This document shows, piece after piece, positions 42,070 to 50,654 of a stretch of 60,261 nucleotides of DNA. Source of the DNA: Bacteroidota bacterium (GTDB lineage: Bacteria; Bacteroidota; Bacteroidia; Chitinophagales; Chitinophagaceae). Within the stretch, counting starts at the first letter, position 1. Each line of letters starts with the position of its first letter. A program made the translations under genes and the position numbers. Location of the stretch: contig JAFDYE010000243.1 of NCBI GenBank assembly GCA_018267585.1, positions 1 to 60,261 on the forward strand, given 5' to 3'. Under the pieces are notes generated by a model. The model saw only the letters and a program-made list of their open reading frames with translations, made no database searches and had not been told where the DNA came from.

Positions 42070-43445
42070 CGTAAATTGAATAAGTTTTCAAGGGAACGCT
42101 GCCGGAACGGCTGTTTACGCAGGATCATCCGGAATAATTTATCAATGTCGTTCTCATAGAATACAGTTTTGCATTGAATGAGTCTCAGAATGTCACCTGC
42201 GGATAATTTCAGTCGGTTGCGGGTTTTATGCCGTAACTTCTCCGTATTGATAAAAAGCTGTGTCAGCATACACAAGGCCATGTGGCGCACCCAGCCTAGT
42301 TCACTTCGGGTTTGGTACTCATTTAAGCCAAGCCCCATTTTACCTTCGCGGAAAGACTGTTCGACAAAGTATCGTTTACACTGTCTGTAAGCCAGCGTCC
42401 GGGTACGTACATATTTGGGTGCTTTGCAGAGACTATATTTGATCGTTCCATCTGGGTCTTTCCCGATCAGCAGGATCAATTTCATTCTTTTGCCGGTCAG
42501 AGGATTCAATAGATAAACATCCTTTCGGTGAAACTTTGCTTTCAGCTTACCCCTGCTCTGGTGACGGACTACGATTGTTCGCCAATCCTTTCTTCCCAAT
42601 GACCGGACATACTCTCGAAGGGAAACAGACGGCTCCGTTGGCCGGGCATGGATGGGTTGCCTTCCCCGGTTGCCAGCCCTCTTGGGCACCCGCATTTGAA
42701 AGGGTTTTAACCATTTCCGGTGCCTGTCAGGAACATCTGCCACAAATTCCATCCTAGCCTTTACCAGACTAGCTAACAGCGCGGTATCCTGGCCATAAAA
42801 GGCATCAAAGCAGACCCACTGACCAGCTTTTTTCAAATCCTCCGTTACATGCTTGATGATAGCCTGGGCATAATCTATTTTACTAACAGCCTTTCCCGGT
42901 TGGTATAATTTTGCCTGCACCAGGTTTACTATTGAACCTGCACTCAAGGCCCCAAACACTCCCACCTGACAATTATTCACTTTCCCTCTTTGTCCGCAAT
43001 ACTGCCGGCTTACTCCGGCGGAGTGTTTGCCTTTCTTCGGAAAACTACTCTCATCCATGAGCAGGGCAAGGTCACCTGATAAACCGTGATCTTCAATCAA
43101 TTGTTCAAAATCTGCCGTTACTCTGTCCATCAATTGACCTGCATCCCATTTTGCCTGAGTCAGCATATGATGCAACTGCTGATCATTGACCGCTCCCAAC
43201 TCCATTGCCATCGACTGGCAATTGCGCCTCCGGGTGGTCATCAATCCCCTGCCATACCATTGAGCTGTACCCGCAACGGTCCTTGTGGAAGATCGAAAAT
43301 GCTCGTCATACCCCTTAAAAAAAGAACTGAACCGATTACTTATGAGCGAAACATCCTGTACCTTCGACTCATGATTTACTTTTTGTTTTTTTAAATAGCC
43401 CCAACTTTTTCCACGAGCAGGGGCTATTTTTTTGCTCGAACGCAA
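42063..43445 (-). CDS. IS701-family DDE transposase
   Basis: 460 residues. DDE catalytic residues are visible: Asp in LALLMDESSFPKKGKHSAGV (~150), Asp in WVCFDAFYGQDTALLASLV (~220) and Glu in RYFVEQSFREGKMGLGLNEY (~365). PKKGKHSAGVSRQYCGQRGK is diagnostic for the IS701/PF13546 group. The only start candidate is a TTG at 43445 because an in-frame TGA lies 11 codons upstream. The first codons overlap a terminator-like hairpin that may limit expression. It reads to the left end of the element. Confidence 0.92.
   Translation of the reverse strand: MRSSKKIAPARGKSWGYLKKQKVNHESKVQDVSLISNRFSSFFKGYDEHFRSSTRTVAGTAQWYGRGLMTTRRRNCQSMAMELGAVNDQQLHHMLTQAKWDAGQLMDRVTADFEQLIEDHGLSGDLALLMDESSFPKKGKHSAGVSRQYCGQRGKVNNCQVGVFGALSAGSIVNLVQAKLYQPGKAVSKIDYAQAIIKHVTEDLKKAGQWVCFDAFYGQDTALLASLVKARMEFVADVPDRHRKWLKPFQMRVPKRAGNRGRQPIHARPTEPSVSLREYVRSLGRKDWRTIVVRHQSRGKLKAKFHRKDVYLLNPLTGKRMKLILLIGKDPDGTIKYSLCKAPKYVRTRTLAYRQCKRYFVEQSFREGKMGLGLNEYQTRSELGWVRHMALCMLTQLFINTEKLRHKTRNRLKLSAGDILRLIQCKTVFYENDIDKLFRMILRKQPFRQRSLENLFNLRI
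43393..43429 (+). terminator. hairpin with T-run at the transposase 5' end
   Basis: A 10-bp perfect stem (AAATAGCCCC / GGGGCTATTT) with a 17-nt loop; on the plus strand a T-run follows. It could stop antisense transcripts running toward the passenger gene. On the transposase strand the same hairpin would sit at the start codon and hinder translation, a known way IS elements limit read-through expression. The role is inferred. Confidence 0.55.
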
Positions 43446-43700
43446 TTTACGCGAAATCCTTCCTCTACAACACTTTCAGCGGATTTTTATTACCTACTTT
43501 CAATGTGATAGATTAGAGGTAGGTTGTTCAGAACATTTTGGGGTGACTTCTCCGATGTTTTTGTGTTATTTACTGGCCAGGATTGTTCACATGCTGCAAT
43601 TTGATAAATAATCGCCATTCCTGGATTGATGGCAAGATAAAATGTGCAGGTCCTATGGAAATTGTTTCATTCTGAATCTACGCGTAAAACGATTCGGCAG

Positions 43701-44774
43701 ATGAAAAAACTTTCTACTTCTTATAAGCTGTTGACGTGTATCATGGCTGGTATCTCCTGCGCTTTTTGCCTTATGAGGATCGGGCATAGGTTTTTGTCGG
43801 AGTGGTTGCCCATGCCGGGCCTTTGGGTGATCACGGCCTGCCTGTTGCTGACCGGTTTGGTTTATGGCATCTATTGGGCGTTTATAAAACGGAGTGACCA
43901 GGATGATCCCCGGCTACTTGCCTTCTTGCAGGGAATTATCAGGTACACAATTGCAATAGACCTGACTATGCTGGGAATGCAGGGGGTTTTCGGGTTGCTT
44001 TTTTTTGTTCGTTTGGGCGCCCTAGACTTTCCGTTTAGCAGCCTGAGCGGAGAAGACCTTACCTGGGCTTATTTTGGGCATTATTCGACCGGCATGCTGT
44101 ACTTTGTCGGTTTTGTCCAGGTACTCGGGTCCATACTGATCTTGTTTAGGCGCACCAGGCTGATGGGTATTTTTATCCTCATCCCAGTCATGATTACCAT
44201 CGTTGCAGTGAATTATTTTTTCGACGTGGAAAGGGCCGAAACCAGTCACGCCATAGAACTGCTCGCCCAACTCTTGTACTTACTTTTCGCCGAGCGTCAG
44301 AGATTATATGCATTTTTTATCAGAGACCCCTCATCTGTTTCAGCCGCTCCGTTAAAGCCTCTTGTAAAGAACCTGATGCGGCTATCTGTCTTGCTTATTC
44401 CCCTCTTCCTGATTTGGCGTTATGACTCGCTCCATCCGAAACCCCGGCTGATCGGTAAGTATCAAGTAAGCCATTTGCTGTTCGATCACCATGACGGGCA
44501 AACGCAGCCTTGTACCGACGCCCTGCTCACCCGAGTTTACTTTGACCTGGGGAACGAATGTATCTTTGAGTTCAACAGCCCGGACCGGCGATGGTACGGA
44601 ATCTACCATTTGAGCGATGGGAACAAAAAAATAGCCGTTATGTGGCATTATCCCGTGGATGTGCATGATACGCTGACCGGGGAGATCAAGAAGGATGGCA
44701 TCGGCAGTTCCCTATCTATCAACGGAAAAATCGGCAAAGATAGCATCCAGGTCAACCTTGTGAAAAAGATATAA
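43701..44774 (+). CDS. IS passenger: polytopic membrane protein, DoxX-like N-terminus, unknown function
   Basis: 357 residues from the ATG giving MKKLSTSYKLLTCIMAGISC; the frame is open upstream to 43644. Six to seven transmembrane helices are visible in residues ~10-265 (e.g. WVITACLLLTGLVYGIYWAF, MGIFILIPVMITIVAVNYFF, MRLSVLLIPLFLIW). A ~90-residue C-terminal beta-rich domain (IGKYQVSHLLFDHHDGQTQP, ... SLSINGKIGKDSIQVNLVKK) probably faces the periplasm. The helical pattern recalls DoxX-like proteins but I cannot assign it. It lies wholly inside the IS, divergent from the transposase, so it moves with the element. Confidence 0.75.
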   Translation: MKKLSTSYKLLTCIMAGISCAFCLMRIGHRFLSEWLPMPGLWVITACLLLTGLVYGIYWAFIKRSDQDDPRLLAFLQGIIRYTIAIDLTMLGMQGVFGLLFFVRLGALDFPFSSLSGEDLTWAYFGHYSTGMLYFVGFVQVLGSILILFRRTRLMGIFILIPVMITIVAVNYFFDVERAETSHAIELLAQLLYLLFAERQRLYAFFIRDPSSVSAAPLKPLVKNLMRLSVLLIPLFLIWRYDSLHPKPRLIGKYQVSHLLFDHHDGQTQPCTDALLTRVYFDLGNECIFEFNSPDRRWYGIYHLSDGNKKIAVMWHYPVDVHDTLTGEIKKDGIGSSLSINGKIGKDSIQVNLVKKI

Positions 44775-44854
44775 AAACGTCACCAGGAATTATACGGATC
44801 CAAAATCAAATGACAAAGACTGAGATTATAATACTGCCGATTTACTCCACTCTT

Positions 44855-44871
44855 AATCTGACAAAGTAGAG
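44855..44871 (-). repeat. right terminal inverted repeat of the IS
   Basis: AATCTGACAAAGTAGAG, the exact reverse complement of 42053-42069, followed directly by the second copy of the TTAC target duplication (44872-44875). Confidence 0.88.
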
Positions 44872-45131
44872 TTACATCGTTTTTGAAAATTTTTAATTAT
44901 ATCCTATTGCTGACCATCTAAATTGTGGACGAACAACAGGCACTCATTACCGGTCTATCTTCACAAAACAAAATATAAGAAAGGAAAGCACACAAAAATA
45001 CCAAATACATTATTGTTCAAAAGAATTTTTTCAGAGCACTTCCGCCCTTACTATTCTCCTACTCTCACCACTAGCCGCAGCCTACGCCCGCCGGCTGCTC
45101 CCGCGGATAACTGTCTCCCCCTGAAAAGTCC
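44872..45131. other. intergenic DNA, original upstream region of the RhuM-Fic gene
   Basis: AT-rich near the IS and GC-rich toward the ABC permease stop at 45132. Removing the IS and one TTAC copy would place 44876 onward directly before the RhuM-Fic start, so its native promoter should lie here (AT-rich stretch 44880-44905). With the IS right end and the passenger 3' UTR (44775-44871) the gene-free stretch is ~357 bp. No other ORF is credible. Confidence 0.5.
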
Positions 45132-47501
45132 CTACTCCGCTCTCAAACTATCCACCGGATTCGCCCGCCCGGCCCTTACCGCCTGCCAACTCACCGTCAA
45201 CAAAGTGATCCCAACCGTCCCCGCAAAAGAAACCCCGAAAAACCACCACGAGATCTCGATCCGGTAAGCATATTTCTGCAGCCAATGCTGCAGAAAGCTA
45301 TAGGCCAGCGGCGCCGCGATCAGACAGGACAGCAGCACCAATAAAACAAACTCCATAGACAAAAGACGCCACACACTAAATACCGACGCCCCCAACACCT
45401 TCCGCACACCGATCTCCCGCCTCCGCTGTTCAGCTACATACGAAGCAAGACCAAATAACCCCAGACAGGAGATAAAAATAGCCAGCACGGCAAACAACTT
45501 AGCCAATATCCCAACCCGCTCTTCCTCCGCGAACTTCTGTCCATACTCCTGGTCGACAAACCTGTAGTCGAAAGGCAGCGTCGGAATAACCGCTTTGAAT
45601 GCCCCATCAACCCTCGAAAGCGCCGAATGCACCGGTACATGCGGCCTCAAACGTACAAAGACCCAGTTGCCCCCGCCCAGGAATATTACAGATGGATCTG
45701 TAGTGCCGAACGGCGAACCCTTCACCATATCCCTCACCACTCCTATGATCTTATAATAATGCGCAGGCCTCCACTCAGTCTCCCATTTTACGATCTGTCC
45801 GACCGGATTCACAAGACCCGCCACCTTCACCGCCGACTCATTCAGCACTATAGCCGACGAATCGGTGCTCAGCCTCTTATCAAACCCCCTCCCCTCCACC
45901 AATTCCCAACCCACAGTATTGCCATAGTCGATATCCACAGATATCGTATTGAAAGCCTGACCATCCACCGGCGGCTTCCCATTCCAGCTGAATCCGCCAT
46001 TCCATCCCCGGGTATCTGTGATCGCATAATTCGCCCTCGCGACATCCGCCACCACACCCGTATTGAGCCACTCCGTCCGGAGCGTATTGTATTTGTCTTC
46101 GAAATCCGGCAGCTGGACACGCATGCTGATAAGTCCGCTTTTCGCATACCCGACCGGGCGATCCTTCGCATATTGTATCTGGTTATAGACCACGACAGTC
46201 GAGACGATCAACGCCACCGCAACGGTAAATTGCACCACCACCAGCACCCTCCTCGGAATGGACGAAAACCTGCCGGCACGGAACTGCCCTTTCAGCACCC
46301 GTACGGGCCTGAACGCCGAAAGATAAAAGGCAGGATAGCTGCCCGCGAGCAAAGAAGTCACCACTACGAACGCAACAGCCCCTACCCAGAAGACCGGATG
46401 CGTCACGGGCAGCCGGATACTCTTATCAGCGACACCGTTGAACCAGGGCAGGACCAGGGCGACAATCCCGAGCGCGCCAACGAACGCCAGCACAGCCATA
46501 AAGAACGATTCTCCCAGGAACTGCCACACCAATTGCCTCCGCAATGACCCCATCACTTTCCGGATACCCACTTCCCGCGTACGTTTCTCCGACCGCGCAG
46601 TGCTCAGGTTCATAAAATTGATACAGGCCAGCAACAGGACAAATGCCCCGATCAGTCCATACGACCAGACGATCTGCAGCCGTTCGCTGGTCACAGGCAC
46701 ATGATTCTCAAAGGTCGAATACAAATGCCATTTGCTCATCGGGAGAAGAAATAGCGCATGGGAAGCGTCCTTCTCCTTCACATTCTTCGAAAGCAATCCC
46801 TTTATCTTCTCCGACACCTGCGTAACTTTCACCCCCGGCTTCAGCTGGGCAATGATCAGTATATTGTAGTTGTCCCAGGCCGTCATGCTTGCTCCGTACA
46901 GGGCAAAAGCGCCGATAAAGCTGCTGGCATGAAATTCACTGTTATTGGGCAGATCGGCGTATACCCCGGCGACAGTCGCCGTCTTTTCAGCATCGATCAT
47001 TACCGTCTTTCCAACCGGATCGGTATTCCCAAAAAGTTTGCCGGCAAGCGTCTGCGACAGCAGTATCGAATGGGGATCGGAAAGACCCTTACGGGAACCA
47101 TATACCATATCGAGCGTCAACAGCTCCGGCCCATCCTCCTCCATAAAGTTGCCGTCCTGGGTAAATTTACGGTCACCGCAAGAGATGATATGCGCTTCGG
47201 TCTCGCGTACCAGTGACACACAACGGAACTCGTCGCTATATAACGTCCGCAGACCAGCGGCCAGCGGCACGGGAAGATCGTCGTTCGTATTCTTCTGCCC
47301 ATGCCGCCCCTGGTTATCCATCACTTTTACGATGCTGCCATAATTCCGGTGATACGTGTTATACGAAAGCTCATCCCATATCCACAAACCGACCAAAAGG
47401 GCCACGGCCATTCCCACGGCAAGCCCCGCGATGTTGATGACAGAATAGATACGATTATTGCGCAGGTTTCGCCAGGCGATCTTAATTGCATTGCGGAGCA
47501 T
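45132..47501 (-). CDS. ABC transporter permease, MacB/FtsX type
   Basis: 789 residues. Starts MLRNAIKIAWRNLRNNRIYS followed by the first transmembrane helix, a large periplasmic MacB_PCD domain (~45-265) with LLSQTLAGKLFGNTDPVGKT, and three FtsX helices around 280-410. A second PCD-like domain follows, then three more helices with RRREIGVRKVLGASVFSVWR near the end. These eight-helix permeases are very abundant in Bacteroidota and export antimicrobials or signals with a separate ATPase, not seen here. 132 nt separate it from the upstream M20 gene, so it is probably transcribed independently. Confidence 0.93.
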   Translation of the reverse strand: MLRNAIKIAWRNLRNNRIYSVINIAGLAVGMAVALLVGLWIWDELSYNTYHRNYGSIVKVMDNQGRHGQKNTNDDLPVPLAAGLRTLYSDEFRCVSLVRETEAHIISCGDRKFTQDGNFMEEDGPELLTLDMVYGSRKGLSDPHSILLSQTLAGKLFGNTDPVGKTVMIDAEKTATVAGVYADLPNNSEFHASSFIGAFALYGASMTAWDNYNILIIAQLKPGVKVTQVSEKIKGLLSKNVKEKDASHALFLLPMSKWHLYSTFENHVPVTSERLQIVWSYGLIGAFVLLLACINFMNLSTARSEKRTREVGIRKVMGSLRRQLVWQFLGESFFMAVLAFVGALGIVALVLPWFNGVADKSIRLPVTHPVFWVGAVAFVVVTSLLAGSYPAFYLSAFRPVRVLKGQFRAGRFSSIPRRVLVVVQFTVAVALIVSTVVVYNQIQYAKDRPVGYAKSGLISMRVQLPDFEDKYNTLRTEWLNTGVVADVARANYAITDTRGWNGGFSWNGKPPVDGQAFNTISVDIDYGNTVGWELVEGRGFDKRLSTDSSAIVLNESAVKVAGLVNPVGQIVKWETEWRPAHYYKIIGVVRDMVKGSPFGTTDPSVIFLGGGNWVFVRLRPHVPVHSALSRVDGAFKAVIPTLPFDYRFVDQEYGQKFAEEERVGILAKLFAVLAIFISCLGLFGLASYVAEQRRREIGVRKVLGASVFSVWRLLSMEFVLLVLLSCLIAAPLAYSFLQHWLQKYAYRIEISWWFFGVSFAGTVGITLLTVSWQAVRAGRANPVDSLRAE

Positions 47502-47633
47502 AATGTTGAGTTTTGGAGGGATGCTCCCTACACCCGCACAAACCCGATGCCCGAATTCAACGACCTGACAATCATCAACTTAAACACATCCCCAAAACCA
47601 GAACGTTCGAATATGATACAGTTACTGGTCGGC

Positions 47634-48833
47634 TCATGACACGCAACCCAGTCTCTCGAGAGCGATATAGGCCATAAGACCCGCACCTACAGGCAACGCC
47701 CCCTCGTCGATATCGAAGTTTGGGCTGTGGAGCGAAGGCGGATTGACCACACCCGCATGCCCCGTTCCCAGTAAATAAAAACAGGCGTCGGCAGACCGCC
47801 CATACCAGGCAAAATCTTCGGAAGCCATCCAGGGGCGGGCCTCGACGACCCTGTCCGCACCCAAATATTCGCGGGCGCTCACCGTAACAGCCGCGGTCAA
47901 CCGCTGTTCATTGATCAGCACCGGATATCCGCAGGCGATATCGAACATACACTGCCCTCCCATACTCTCCGCAATACCTTCGGCCATCCTTCTCATCCTG
48001 ACGTGCGCTTCCCTTCGCCAGCCTTCTTCCATCGTCCGGAAAGTCCCCTTCATAGTGACGACGTCGGGAATGACATTGATCGCGCCGTCGGCGATCACCC
48101 TGCCAAAAGACAGGACGCTCGGGACAGTCGGGTCCGCCTGCCGGCTGACCACCTGCTGCAACGCCACGATCACATGCGCCGCTATGACAACCGGGTCGAT
48201 ATTGCTGGCCGGCTGCGCCGCATGGCCCCCCCTGCCCCTGATGGTGACGGAGAGCTCATCCATCGAAGCCATCAACCTCCCCGGACAGATGGCAATATAT
48301 CCGCATTCCAAAGCCGGCATCACATGCTGGCCAATGACCGCCTCCGGCCGGGGGTCTTCAAGCACCCCCTCCCGGATCATCCAAGCCGCCCCACCCGGAA
48401 GCAGCTCTTCAGCCGGCTGAAAGATGAGCCGCACCGTCCCGCAGAACGCACCGGACAGTCGCCGGAGGATCTCCGCAGTACCCAGCAGGGAGGCCATATG
48501 CGCATCATGACCGCAGGCATGCATGACGCCTTCATTCAAAGACCGATAAGACGGCTGACCGGCTTCCACGATCGGAAGCGCGTCCATATCAGCCCGCAGC
48601 GCAATGGTCCCGCCACCCGGCCTCCCCCTGACCTCCGCCAGTATACCCGTTCCCGCCCTGGCCTGCCAGGGTATTCCCAGCTCGTCCAGCCGCGCCTTCA
48701 AATAGGACGACGTGTTTTCTTCGCGGAACGAAAGCTCAGGCAGCCGGTGCAACCGGCGACGGTCCGCAACCAGGGAAGGCGCCAGCTCTTCGGCCAGCCG
48801 CCTGATCTGCTCTTTTAACATCCGGGATAACAT
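47634..48833 (-). CDS. M20 family amidohydrolase (IAA-amino acid hydrolase-like)
   Basis: 399 residues from the ATG giving MLSRMLKEQIRRLAEELAPS; another in-frame ATG is four codons later. M20D features are LHRLPELSFREENTSSYLKA, ALRADMDALPIVE, the metal motif MHACGHDAHMASLLG (~110), FQPAEELLPGGA, the dimerisation-domain motif GRGGHAAQP and the end motif WMASEDFAWY. It removes N-acyl groups from small molecules. Here it is the last gene of the putative amino-sugar operon, 19 nt after the beta-helix gene, and could deacylate the released product. No signal peptide, so cytoplasmic. Peptide or auxin-conjugate substrates are also possible. Confidence 0.92.
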   Translation of the reverse strand: MLSRMLKEQIRRLAEELAPSLVADRRRLHRLPELSFREENTSSYLKARLDELGIPWQARAGTGILAEVRGRPGGGTIALRADMDALPIVEAGQPSYRSLNEGVMHACGHDAHMASLLGTAEILRRLSGAFCGTVRLIFQPAEELLPGGAAWMIREGVLEDPRPEAVIGQHVMPALECGYIAICPGRLMASMDELSVTIRGRGGHAAQPASNIDPVVIAAHVIVALQQVVSRQADPTVPSVLSFGRVIADGAINVIPDVVTMKGTFRTMEEGWRREAHVRMRRMAEGIAESMGGQCMFDIACGYPVLINEQRLTAAVTVSAREYLGADRVVEARPWMASEDFAWYGRSADACFYLLGTGHAGVVNPPSLHSPNFDIDEGALPVGAGLMAYIALERLGCVS

Positions 48834-48852
48834 ATTTAAATTGACCCGTTCA

Positions 48853-50631
48853 CTAATATTGTATAGCGCCGACACTCGGATCCGATCGCCATACATGCCC
48901 ATAATAGTCGGTAAATTCCGAAGCCTGCATATAGGTCGGCGACATAAAAGACGAATAGTCGATGCCACCGGTCTTGAGGGTGTCCGGAGAAGCCGCCGTC
49001 AAGCCGAACCAACTATCGAACACGGGGGACAACTGCAAATTGGCATTGCAGTCCGAACCGCACAACGGCGCCCCATTGAGGGTCGACGCCGTATAGAAGA
49101 CCGCACTGGTCCTGTAACCCGCCGCATACGGCGCCGACGACTGGTAAAAATCGTTGTGCCTTACATAGGTGACGCCGCCCGCGGTACTGTCGATATAAAG
49201 ACCGATCGCAACGTTGAGGTCGTCGTGAGACCCGTAATTCAGTAGGATGTTGTTGGCGATCTTGTTGTTGGTAACATTGGCGTTGACGCCGCCGTTGGAT
49301 CCCATCCAGATCGCCCAGCCGCCGGTGTTATAGAAGGTATTGTTCAGTATCCAGTTGTCCCGCGCCTCGATGAAGCTGGTATGATAGGGCCACGGAAACA
49401 GGTCGAGCCCATACGGCTGGTCCGACTGATGGAGATAAGTAAGGCTGGTACTGACAACATTGGAGAAAATATTGCTGAAGAAGACATTGTTGCTGCCGAG
49501 CGCGTGACAGGTGGTCGTATAGTCATGGATATAATTCCGCTTGACGATATTGTAGGTCGTCAGTCCCGGAAGGCCGCTAACGTCGAAACCATGCATATAG
49601 GCCGAGGCGCCGGCAGAGATGTCGTTATGGTCGACGACAACATGGTGGACCCCATGGATGACGGGTGCCGTGGTGTCATAGGCCGTGAGGGTTATGCCCA
49701 CATGCCCCCAGTTGCGAACCGTATTCCCCTGTATCAGTCCTCTTTCTACTGCGTCGAGGAAAAAGATGCCGTCCCCGTGCAGGATGATGGTCGTATTGTT
49801 CTCATTCGTGGTCCAGCCTTTGTCGACGACGTTATTGGTGATCGTTATGTCCGATACGTAGTCGCTGTTGGCAACGGAGTTCGTGACCACGATGCCCCCT
49901 GCATAAAAAGAGGCGCGGCCTACGATGCAGTTGGTGATGGTTATCGAGTCGGACGGCGAATTGATGTAGATCACATTCCATTTCGAACCGCCGCGGATGT
50001 CGAGACCCGTGAGAGTGACCTTGTGCGTATTCTGCATCAGTATCGTCGAAGCGCCCGCCGGGTAGGCGGCGGAACAAGGCACTACCTCCACGCTGGCAGG
50101 ACGCACAGTCGACGAGCCCGTATAGACATAGAGGACCTTCGCCGACTCGTCGAAATAGTACTCCGCGGTCGTGTTAAGATAAGACTTGCTGTTGCCGTTG
50201 CTGGTCTCGTACTTTACGTTGATACGGGATGTGCCGTTGACAAAGACGCGGAACAGGCTGTCATAGGATAGTGAATAGCGCCAGATGCCGCTGCCGTCGT
50301 ATGTCCAGGAGGCATCGGTAAGGATCGCCATCCCGGCCAATACGGGGGCGGCCAGCGAATCGGGACCGTAAGCGCCAAGCGTAAAATTCGATTTGTTCGT
50401 CAGGTCCAGCGAATAGAGCGGCATATACCATTGATCGCCCTTCCTGAAAACAACCGTGTTTCCGTCTTTCATATAGTTGAGCGCCTCGCCGATGTTCTTT
50501 TTTGGCAAGGCCACCGTTCCCGGATTGGAGTCGTCGCCCAGGGAATGCGAGAAATAATAGGTGTTGGCACTCAGCGTTGCAGGGACAACGAAAGAGCAAG
50601 CCATAATGAGTATGAGTCGGTATAAGTGCAT
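48853..50631 (-). CDS. secreted right-handed parallel beta-helix protein
   Basis: 592 residues. Signal peptide (MHLYRLILIMACSFVVPATL), then NTYYFSHSLGDDSNPG and a beta-helix with asparagine-rich ladders (ITITNNVVDK, GDGIFFLDAVERGLIQGNTV, NWGHVGITLTAYD, HDYTTTCHALGSNNVFF). Such helices are typical of polysaccharide lyases and epimerases. No T9SS or CBM tail; it ends SDPSVGAIQY. It is a clear paralog of the larger protein upstream with the same block order. Catalytic residues cannot be named. Probably periplasmic or surface-exposed polysaccharide processing. Confidence 0.82.
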   Translation of the reverse strand: MHLYRLILIMACSFVVPATLSANTYYFSHSLGDDSNPGTVALPKKNIGEALNYMKDGNTVVFRKGDQWYMPLYSLDLTNKSNFTLGAYGPDSLAAPVLAGMAILTDASWTYDGSGIWRYSLSYDSLFRVFVNGTSRINVKYETSNGNSKSYLNTTAEYYFDESAKVLYVYTGSSTVRPASVEVVPCSAAYPAGASTILMQNTHKVTLTGLDIRGGSKWNVIYINSPSDSITITNCIVGRASFYAGGIVVTNSVANSDYVSDITITNNVVDKGWTTNENNTTIILHGDGIFFLDAVERGLIQGNTVRNWGHVGITLTAYDTTAPVIHGVHHVVVDHNDISAGASAYMHGFDVSGLPGLTTYNIVKRNYIHDYTTTCHALGSNNVFFSNIFSNVVSTSLTYLHQSDQPYGLDLFPWPYHTSFIEARDNWILNNTFYNTGGWAIWMGSNGGVNANVTNNKIANNILLNYGSHDDLNVAIGLYIDSTAGGVTYVRHNDFYQSSAPYAAGYRTSAVFYTASTLNGAPLCGSDCNANLQLSPVFDSWFGLTAASPDTLKTGGIDYSSFMSPTYMQASEFTDYYGHVWRSDPSVGAIQY

Positions 50632-50654
50632 GGTATCTTATTGTCGGTTAATAG

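Larger units (their letters stand above)
42053..44871. mobile_element. IS701-like element with passenger gene, complete with TSD
   Basis: The ends are a perfect 17-bp inverted repeat: 42053-42069 starts CTCTACTTTGTCAG and 44855-44871 ends CTGACAAAGTAGAG. The outer flanks are the 4-bp direct repeat TTAC (42049-42052 and 44872-44875), the target duplication length of the IS701 family. The 2819-bp element encodes an IS701-type DDE transposase leftward and, unusually, a divergent membrane-protein gene rightward. The transposase stop codon lies inside the left repeat, as is common for IS ends. A normal IS701 element is ~1.4-1.5 kb, so this is roughly double size. The clean TSD implies recent, intact insertion. 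Confidence 0.88.

Noticed and set aside
43446-43640. Possible alternative right end of a shorter IS directly upstream of the transposase
   Set aside because: No sequence resembling the 17-bp repeat was found here, whereas 44855-44871 matches perfectly and is flanked by the TTAC duplication.
44923-45267. 114-residue plus-strand frame between the IS and the ABC permease
   Set aside because: No start context, no domain, and its second half is antisense to the permease gene.
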